This document shows positions 56,200 to 64,000 of a DNA stretch of 64,000 nt, piece by piece. The first letter of the stretch is position 1. Each line of letters opens with the position of its first letter. The position numbers and the translations under genes are program-made. The stretch comes from Rhododendron vialii (Eukaryota > Streptophyta > Magnoliopsida > Ericales > Ericaceae): positions 5,575,001 to 5,639,000 of the forward strand of contig NC_080557.1 of the NCBI RefSeq assembly GCF_030253575.1, in the 5' to 3' direction. The notes beneath the pieces were generated by a model. It was given only the letters and a program-made list of their open reading frames with translations. It had not been told where the DNA came from and did no database searches.

Positions 56200-57449
56200 C
56201 AATCTGTAGGCATATTTTGTAAAGGTTAAGTTTTTTGGGGGCCTGATTTTACATGGGTTATCAAGTATCGTTCCGTATGGTAGTTTTAACATTTTAGGGT
56301 ATTCCACTTTGTATTATATGGCGCATGATTGGAACCTAATGCTATGTTGTTTCGTATTTATTTAGGTGCAATATTTTGGTTATATAATTTCCTTGTTCCA
56401 TATAGGTGATCAAATTTAATGGGTATTCATTAATGCCTGCGTGATGGGAAAGAGTTACCTCACTACTTTTGAATACTTCTCGGAGATTCGCACACATGGT
56501 TATCCAAATTCCTGATTATACTATCATTACCCGTTCTTTCCATGTGAATCAATTGGCAAAGATAGTGTAATAGGAATTTGGACAATTTGGGGCAGGACCG
56601 GCAGGTTTTTGGAGGAGTTGGAAGATTACAAAATAGTAGGTAGCTGTTTTTTTTTTTGTCTGTTTTCGTTTTGCAAATCCAGGAGCTGCTTTTGTTTAGG
56701 TAGAGTAAGTTTATTGGTTCATGTGAGTTGTATACAGAGGTTTTGGCAGTTCATAGGAAGGGAAGTTCAGGGGGTGCAAAGGAGCAACTAGCACTTGTTC
56801 CAAGGCTGTGGAATGCGGGTTATTACCACCAGAAGAAGATTCAGTTGCAGTTAGAGTAGTGGATGGTGGTGATTATGATGATCAAGGGGGTTCTTGCAGA
56901 ATGGTGTTGCTAATGGAGTGATTACTTCTTCTGGTGGTAATAACCATTGTAACTGTTGCTTCTACTGTTGTTGTTACGGTACGAGTGCGGATGTATGCCC
57001 AAGAGTCGAGTTTACCAAAGATTAGGTGCCAATTTGACAGAAGGAAGATTTTCCCAAGGACAGTCCACTGATTTGTAAGCCATGTTGATCATCTTGCTTC
57101 TACTTGTGCTATACATCTTGAGTAGGCTACCCTCTTGTTGGATCTTGAGATAGAAATTGTAATAACACCCACTGGTTAACCGATAAACAACACCAATAGC
57201 TAGCATCAACCTAGCACCTTTGATCCACCAATTTGATCCACCAATATGAACGGGACAATTCATACGAAATTTTGTTAGTTGGGATCTGAGGATTTAATAA
57301 TTTTAAATGTATATTTCTTGTGTCTGCAAGGGTTTCAATGTTATCTCTCATTTCTGTATGGATTTTTGTTGCTTACCAGTTGATAGTTTGCATGATTCCC
57401 ATAATGCTTCGGCTATGTTAGCTTTTGAATTGTGAAACCATAAAACAAA

Positions 57450-57450
<1 letters not shown>
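56200..57450. other. 3' region of the Ulp1-like gene with inverted repeats
   Basis: No gene I can support. It holds a small foldback at about 56500-56585 (CCAAATTCCTGATTATACTATC against its inverse) and a perfect 20-bp inverted repeat at 56819-56838 and 56925-56944. The short frames are not recognised. Confidence 0.45.
56819..56944. repeat. Perfect 20-bp inverted repeat with 86-bp loop
   Basis: GTTATTACCACCAGAAGAAG at 56819-56838 is exactly inverted at 56925-56944. It lies about 0.6 kb downstream of the Ulp1-like gene. It may be a hairpin in a transcript or a transposon footprint. Confidence 0.85.

Positions 57451-57452
<2 letters not shown>

Positions 57453-57516
<64 letters not shown>
57453..57516. 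repeat. (GA)32 microsatellite
   Basis: Pure GA dinucleotide run of about 64 bp. The flanks 57517-58283 show no gene. Confidence 0.95.
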
Positions 57517-57519
<3 letters not shown>

Positions 57520-58280
57520 ACAACACGAATAACATTTGATAGTTCACATGTTTCTTTTCTTTTTCATTTTTGAGCAACAAGAAAATGCAGATATATTGGA
57601 ACATGAAGAGGTTACATGGCCAAATGGCTCTACAGGAATACAACGAAAAATAAACATATAGAACCTTTAAAACCAGCAACAGAAATCAAACGAGTTTACT
57701 TAAAACTGGATTTTGTGCAGGTAGATCCGCATCAAAGTGAAATACAATGATTCCAAATAAACACCACCCTTTGTACTATATATAATTCAGTTTTCTGTTC
57801 TAGTTTCAAAAGCCTTCTATAAATGAACCTTTTACGCAGTTGACAAATTGAACAACAAATCTCTTCATTTTAACCCAAACAGAGCATTCTGATCCCCATA
57901 CAATACTCACAACAGAAGAGCTTACAATCCCACAATTACGTGGCCAAAACAAAAGGTCACTGACCTAGCTCGGCAGCACCATGGCTTTTTACTGCATTTT
58001 CCTGTTTCGATATGTTCAGCAAATATGCCAAAGTTCATGCACATATTGCACTCTCGCGTGCGAATTCATTTTTTGTTAACCCACTTTTATCAACACTGAC
58101 TAGTGGACTTGAGGCTCCAAAAGAATGAGACGGCCGATGTAATTGGACACTCCCAAATAACAGTGTGAAGCATAAAAAATGACAACAAACTAGAGTGTTT
58201 AACTGATAGCTCAAAAAGAATAAGGCATTAGCCAATTACATTTGGAAACTAAACAAAACTGGAGACAGATGAAGAAACAG

Positions 58281-58386
<106 letters not shown>

Positions 58387-58466
58387 GATGGAGCGTGGGG
58401 GTTAAATATACAATTCCAAAATTAAAAACCTAAAGCAGTCTGTCCCCTCAAAATCTATTAAACTTC

Positions 58467-61400
58467 TCATTTTGTAGGTCTTGTCCGCGTAGTTTCCGAA
58501 GTGACGGTATTTCCATAATAGAATTGCTTTGAGGATTCATCCCAGTACGCCTGAAACACATCAGGAAAAGATAACAGGCATGAGAAAAACTTGGATGGGA
58601 AACGACTCGTAACCAAGATCAATACATACGCACAAATATAAGCATGTACAAAATTCTTGCCTGCGTGTAAATTAAGATCAAAATCAGCAAGCGCAAGGAA
58701 ACACCATAATACAAGAGGGAAATATAGTACTACTAGAATAAGCCACGACACCATCAGCATCGCTAACATACAATTCTTAAAAACTTCAGCACCAGTGGAA
58801 GTTCCATTGGCTACATCGATCACATTAGCTAGAGTGGGAAATCGAAGCAAGGTATAGAGCTGTTGAGTTGTTTGCAGACGCTCTCAATTTTCATATTAGA
58901 AACTTGGGATCTAAGCCTACTCAAAAGTCAAATCATAACTCATAAGTCATTTATGCTTAGGGCCGTTTGTCTCTGCTTGTCTGGCCGACCCTTGCATTTG
59001 AACAAAACAATTTTAAAGGCCTCGGCTTTATCTGGCCTGACCATCTACACCAATGTCCCACACACGTCATCTTAAAATCTGCCAGCATGCCATAGTTTAG
59101 TTTAACCAGTTTCAGATTACCATTCTGTATTGGCTTAGATTAAAGAGAGAGACTTCTTATACTGTAGAAGATTCAATACCTGCCATCCCGAAGGGAGATC
59201 TCTTGAAACTTCATTCAGATTCGGCTGCTGGTTTCCATCAGTAGAAGACCCTAATGAATTCTGTACAGCTTCACGTTTCAATTGAGCTCTCTTCCGCTTC
59301 ACCCATTCACGCCTGAGTAATCAAATATCCAATCGACAAATAAGATAAGCATGATCATCAAAAAACCTAAAAAGAGGACAGCATGTGTGTGAGGTACAGA
59401 GAATGGAATAAAAAAAAAAGCAGCAGAATGGCATCAATAAATTATTTAGCAAAAAAAGAAACAGCAAGAAAACAAAACACTCCATTTTGGCATATCCACC
59501 TTTCAACCCCAGATGAAAGTAGATGTTTTTTTATCCTACACTAAAACAGCCATCAAGAAGCAGGCCGGCAGCTATGCACCTTTTACAGTCCAATGAACCC
59601 TGTTACCCTATAGAAGTGAACCAGTATAGATAAGATCTAAATGATCATTATCATATACATGAGCGTGCTTGCATGTGCGTATGTTTGTGTGTGTTGAATG
59701 CGTGCTTGCATGTGTGTACGTGTTTGCATGCGTGGTTCCGACAAGGAGAGAGAGTGGAAAAGATTAGCAACAGACATGCAGAAATTAAACAAAACAAACT
59801 TCCTATGCAGTGTCCATCAAACCCAATGTTTTCAGTTATACACAAAAATAAGCATTGAGCAGTATCATTGCAGCTTCAAAGCACCATTTTACTACAAGTA
59901 TACAACAAGGTATCCTCAACTTTAGATTCAGATTATTATCGTCATTGCAAGATAGGTATAAGATTCCATACCAATCACCACCCAGAGGCTAGAAATTAGC
60001 ATTAACTTTGGCCTCTCCACTGGTGATTTGCTGTGCACGCCATTCCTGCAAATTAAAAGGGAGTTAAGGCACCAGAAGCAGCTATCATAAACATTATCCA
60101 AAAGAAACAAAAACTCATTTCCACCTCTATTTCTCGTTGTCGCTTCTTCTCTATCATCTCATACGTATTTTCAGGTTCGTCTTCCCCGTCCTTGTGCATC
60201 TCCTCTTTGGCTGCCTTCCACTATTAGACGAATTAATTTGAGTACTAAGTTAAATCAAAATGTTGTATACATGCACGTCTACAATATAAATGCACCTCTT
60301 AAGCTCATAATGTAACATAACGAACAAATGGTTTACCTTGTCCACCAAGCTGGAGACCTTCTTATTTGACTTCAATGTGGATACTGCAGCAACTGTTCGT
60401 TTTTTGCTGCGCAAAACTGAGCAAAAAGAAAATAACATATGAGTAAATTAAAAATACCTTCAACAAAAACAGAAGCTTGTATACAACATACCATCGTTCG
60501 TGTAAGTGAATTGCATAATAAGATAGAGAAGACGAGGAGGGGGCACCAAGACACAATTATATACTAATCTAGGTTGTAAGCAGTAAAGAATCAAACAGAA
60601 TCTGGAGAAGGTGAGCTGTTGTCGTCTCATGAGCAACTAAAAATCATTACATGAAACAAGTTCGCTTAACCAACCGAATAAAATACAAAAAGGTGAATTC
60701 ATGTGCTGGGCAATGCTTCAAAATATAGTGGTGGATGGGACACAGGAACATTAGGGGTTGGGTATTCTGTGCTTGATTGACCATAATACTGAAAATTAGA
60801 ACCTGGGTAGGAAAAACTGTATTGTTTCGTATAAGAGAGCGGTTGTACTGTTTCAAAATAAGTTGGCTGTGGTGGTGGATATGAAGGTTCAGAAGGGTCA
60901 TCAGGTGGGGGTGGGGGAACGAGCTCGTTATCAGGAGGTGGGGGAGGGATCCAATCCTCTTCAGGAGGGGGCGGAATAGTAAAAGCTTCTGGTGGCACAA
61001 AAGATTCTTGAATAGGTTGTTCTACTGGAGCACAACATACGGCCGCTAATGAATCACTGGCAATTAAACCACTTGCTGGAACTTCATCTTCAACTTCCAT
61101 GTCGACATCCATATCCACGTCTTCTGCATTCTGGGGAGTTAATTCAGATAGTTGTGTAGCTTCATGAACTCCACTGGTCCCTTCAGAACCACTATCTGAG
61201 TGTGATGCAGGATAGTCAATTGCATCAGCACAGAAAACATTACCGCTGGAAGCTTCATGTTTTGAATCTTTCAGGACAGATGACAAGACGTCGACATCAG
61301 CAGAAGCAGAAGCAGAACAGATTGTCCATCAGCAAGACTCGATGTTAGTGTGGTATTTTTTCTGCAAGTAGAGAGTGGGTAAGGGTGCAAACAAGCCTTC
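58467..61400 (-). pseudogene. FNBP4-like WW-domain gene, decayed
   Basis: Minus-strand exons, 5' to 3': about 61350-60699, about 60415-60337, 60220-60125, 60045-59972, 59312-59180 and 58550-58467. The first has acidic DVDMDVDMEVED, PPPPEEDWIPPPPP and Tyr/Pro-rich parts. Then come KKRTVAAVSTLKSNKKV, WKAAKEEMHKDGED, REIEEWRAQQI and the WW region (LPSGWQAYWDESSKQFYYGN) ending at TRTRPTK and stop. This layout matches plant formin-binding-protein-4-like proteins. Damage: the second signature Trp of the WW domain is Arg; the Pro-rich exon runs into a TGA after EALPST with no donor before it; a (CTTCTG)n run near 61300 puts upstream sequence out of frame; and the 5' half is absent. I call it a pseudogene. 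Sequencing error at the repeat is possible, but several independent lesions make that unlikely. Confidence 0.75.
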
Positions 61401-61429
61401 AAAGAGTTCAAGCTTGGTTCATGTAATGT

Positions 61430-63230
61430 TTAGGAAACTCGAGCTTAAAGGAGCTTTGAGCTAATATTTGGGTGTTCCAATTCGGGTTCCTTAAGTAAAC
61501 AAGCTTTTATAACCACTAAGAGGCAGTTTGGGAGCCAGATTGTCCATTCTGATTATTCATTTTCGAAGTTTTTTTGTTTGGGAACTCAATTGTGATAATG
61601 CAACGTCACGCGGTGTTTCAAGGATCCAAAAGTATTCTTCACCAAAGATGTTGAAAGGTGTTATTAATCTTTATTGGGACAATTCATACGAAATTTTGCT
61701 TCAACCTGGGTTCGTGAGTAATGAACGGTGAGATTAGTAACCTAAAACCTATACTAACCAATATGTGGGTAAACATGAAGCCAAGCTTCCAATGATACTG
61801 AGCAGTCTAAAACACTACTATTCTGGGATCAGTATAATAAAGAGCTCTAGTTTTAGATCATAGACAGCTTTAAACTACTAAAAAAACTCAACCATGCACA
61901 TTTTTATGTATACAATGTATGACTACATCAACAGCCACCGGTAACTAGTTTTGTGACACGGGCATCCCTATGAACTACCCAACTCCCGTCCACCATAACA
62001 AGCAATGCTCAGCATTAGTAACACCAATATATACAGAGCAATAACCAGAAAGAACTAATGTGGGAAGCACATCAGCAGTTAGAACACTACAAACTAACAT
62101 AGGTATACCAAGGAAGTCCATATGGAAGAATTTGCACCTATGCCCAAATGAAAGCTTCTTACTTTATCAGAACATAGATAAATACTGCCGCTTGAAGTTC
62201 AACCACATTCATGTCTCCAAAGGGACATAGAGAGGAACAAGGCTAGGCACGAGACAGCAACTTAAAGAATGGCTAGGCACGAGACAACCATAACAAGCTT
62301 CTTTCTTTGTTATGTTTTTGCTCATAAAGTACGATAGGAAGCAAGTTTGGCAAAGAATACGTTTAATTTCTCTCGAGCTACTACACTAGACATGTTTTCT
62401 TTGTTATGTTTTTGCTCATAAAGTACGATAGGAAGCAAGTTTGGCAAAGAATACTATCTTCAATCTTAAAGAATCTCCCTAAGTATGTTTAAAGAGTGGA
62501 GTGACTATCTTACAGGGGACTGTTTTATTACCATTGTTAAGAAGTGGAGAAGCCCTGGAACAATCAAACATTATAGCTCAAAGGGCTACCCATATTGTGC
62601 ACATTGAGGGTACCAAGTCAAACCCAACAGAATTTAGCAATCTATGCAAATTGAGGGTACCAAGTCATGGTATATTTAACTACAGACATGAAAATTGTGG
62701 AATAAAACATGACACAACAATATCACAAACCTCTGGAAGATGATAAAAATTGAAATAAGAAATCTGAGCCGAATGACATATAAACTACTTATCTCGAGCT
62801 AATGAAGGAAGATTGAATTGTACCTTTGTATTTGGATTCCCTAAAGAATGTGAGAGAGAACATCTATTCTCTTCCATGTTTGAGACATGTCAATAATCGA
62901 CCTCGAGCATATGGGGCAACAATATCTGTGTGACATATCAGCAAAACTATTTTTCATAGGTAAACAAACTACATCAACCTATGAAAAGACCTAAACCATT
63001 TCAACAGATTAAGACACTAACTGACATAGATTAACACACAAACATAGTTCAACATCAACTAGGCCAAGGAAAATGAGTAATAAACATCTGCAATACGAAT
63101 ATTCCAACTGAACTTAGTAATTGAACTTACTAACTACTACAACAGTGAATAAGTTAAAGAGATCCATTTCTCATGATAATGCTCATACATTGAGGCCTTG
63201 AGTTTTAAAGTTCCACAGTACATCAACTTT
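61430..63230. other. Intergenic, no supported gene
   Basis: AT-rich flank between the WW-gene remnant and the FAR1-like gene. It holds a 94-bp tandem duplication at 62302-62453 and short repeats of 'attgagggtaccaagtca' at about 62603 and 62650. No gene is visible. Confidence 0.5.
62302..62453. repeat. 94-bp tandem duplication
   Basis: TTCTTTGTTATGTTTTTGCT...GGCAAAGAATAC occurs at about 62303-62360 and 62397-62454 with no visible differences. Just before it, 'ggctaggcacgagaca' also occurs twice. Confidence 0.85.
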
Positions 63231-63250
63231 AGGCAAATATAAAAATATGG

Positions 63251-64000
63251 CTAAATAGGAAGGTCGTCAATTGGATGCTTTGATGACAACTTTGGACATG
63301 TCCGCTTATCGTGACCTCGGCACTTGCAGTGGCTACATTTCCTGGGATTCCGAGAATGTTGGGCACTAGACTTCTTCCCAGGGTTGCCTTTGGTCTTGAC
63401 CACAGGTGGATCGCCCACACCAAACAAAATTTGGCCATCACTTGATTTACCAATCTCTGTGTTGCACTCCTTATTCTTTCCCATCTCCCAACGCTTCCTT
63501 ATCCAAGATGTCATTTCGTGTTCCACTTGCCTAGCATCTTCAAATGAGTCCTGGGCATGCGACGCATAGAATGACATCAATTTGTAACCCGAACTCAATA
63601 TCCCATACCTAGCCATGTGGGACATATTGCGAGAAATTTGGCAAACATTTGGTTGTTGGGTCAGAGGTTGACCACGCCTTGTCCATCTTTGCATGACTAA
63701 ACTAGGGGGAATGGTCGGTAGGTGTTCATATTTCATGACCACAATCATATGGCAACAAGGTAGACCAAAAGACTCAAACATCAAACAACTACAATTGATT
63801 CTGCTATCAATTGGATAATACTCGACCGTCCAATTGGATTCTGGATGCGAGTACATCTCAATGAAGTACAACCGACGCTCCATCTCATCAACACGACGTG
63901 CCACAATCAATGCAGATGCACGCTGTATTTCATCCTGAAAGAATTTGAATATGTATTGTGTGTACACCTCAGTTCCATTCTTCTCCAAGCTTTTCAATTG
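63251..64000 (-). CDS. FAR1/FHY3-like (MULE transposase-derived), C-terminal part
   Basis: The frame runs off the right edge; 249 residues to a TAA at 63251 are visible. LEKNGTEVYTQYIFKFFQDE opens the part typical of FAR1/FRS proteins just before the SWIM zinc finger. The SWIM finger follows: CSC...FGLPCCHMIVVM. Near the C-terminus is a CCHC zinc knuckle, CSHCKCRGHDKRTC. FAR1/FHY3 proteins derive from MULE transposases and act as transcription factors, for example in far-red light signalling; a MULE transposase itself is the alternative. The DDE transposase core and the N-terminal WRKY-GCM1 finger would lie beyond 64000. The visible part has no stop or frameshift. Confidence 0.85.
   Translation of the reverse strand, partial: QLKSLEKNGTEVYTQYIFKFFQDEIQRASALIVARRVDEMERRLYFIEMYSHPESNWTVEYYPIDSRINCSCLMFESFGLPCCHMIVVMKYEHLPTIPPSLVMQRWTRRGQPLTQQPNVCQISRNMSHMARYGILSSGYKLMSFYASHAQDSFEDARQVEHEMTSWIRKRWEMGKNKECNTEIGKSSDGQILFGVGDPPVVKTKGNPGKKSSAQHSRNPRKCSHCKCRGHDKRTCPKLSSKHPIDDLPI

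Overview
The window looks like nuclear DNA of a flowering plant, most likely a woody eudicot. Coding exons carry plant GT-AG introns, intergenic DNA is AT-rich, and plant-type transposable elements are everywhere (Stowaway and other MITEs, a CACTA element, Au-like SINEs, LINE tails, nested LTRs). Nothing suggests organellar or bacterial origin. The species cannot be fixed from sequence alone.

1-14 kb is the most striking region. An S-locus-type F-box gene (8533-9882, +) faces a class-III RNase T2 / S-RNase-like gene (three exons, 10912-13240, -), tail to tail, about 1.0 kb apart. This is the gene pairing found at gametophytic self-incompatibility loci. The RNase 3' flank occurs three times (about 139, 3221 and 10043), and the first copy still carries a damaged fragment of RNase exon 3. 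The RNase active-site motif CAS II has lost its usual His-Glu pair, so the gene may be a degenerate or non-S paralogue.

14-30 kb is a transposon graveyard. It holds a frameshifted LINE ORF1 split from its flank by a 1.3-kb CACTA element. A 2-kb LTR follows, containing a second LTR with a 5-bp duplication, which itself contains a GC-rich 657-bp element with a 9-bp duplication. An RNase H fragment, several foldback MITEs and a solo LTR (27338-29616) with an exact GCGTT duplication complete it.

27-39 kb holds ordinary host genes. There is a truncated 5' duplicate of a glycerol-3-phosphate-permease-like gene (about 27004-27290), then the intact two-exon gene (30947-33454, +), then a four-exon PP2C phosphatase (34786-38872, -).

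39-49 kb has no gene I can support. It contains SINEs, foldbacks (one with a near-perfect hairpin), a GCATAAC-motif array and a roughly 505-bp tandem repeat.

49-57 kb holds a chimeric exon joining fragments resembling a clock MYB protein and an ABCC transporter, followed by an intact 14-exon gene (51690-56195, +). That gene encodes an HMG-box-like N-terminus, a plant-mobile-like middle region and a C48 (Ulp1-type) cysteine protease. It has the architecture of a transposon-derived or domesticated protein, and all exon phases agree.

57-64 kb holds a decayed FNBP4-like WW-domain gene (58467 to about 61400, -) and the 3' part of a FAR1/FHY3-type, MULE-transposase-derived gene that runs off the right edge (-).
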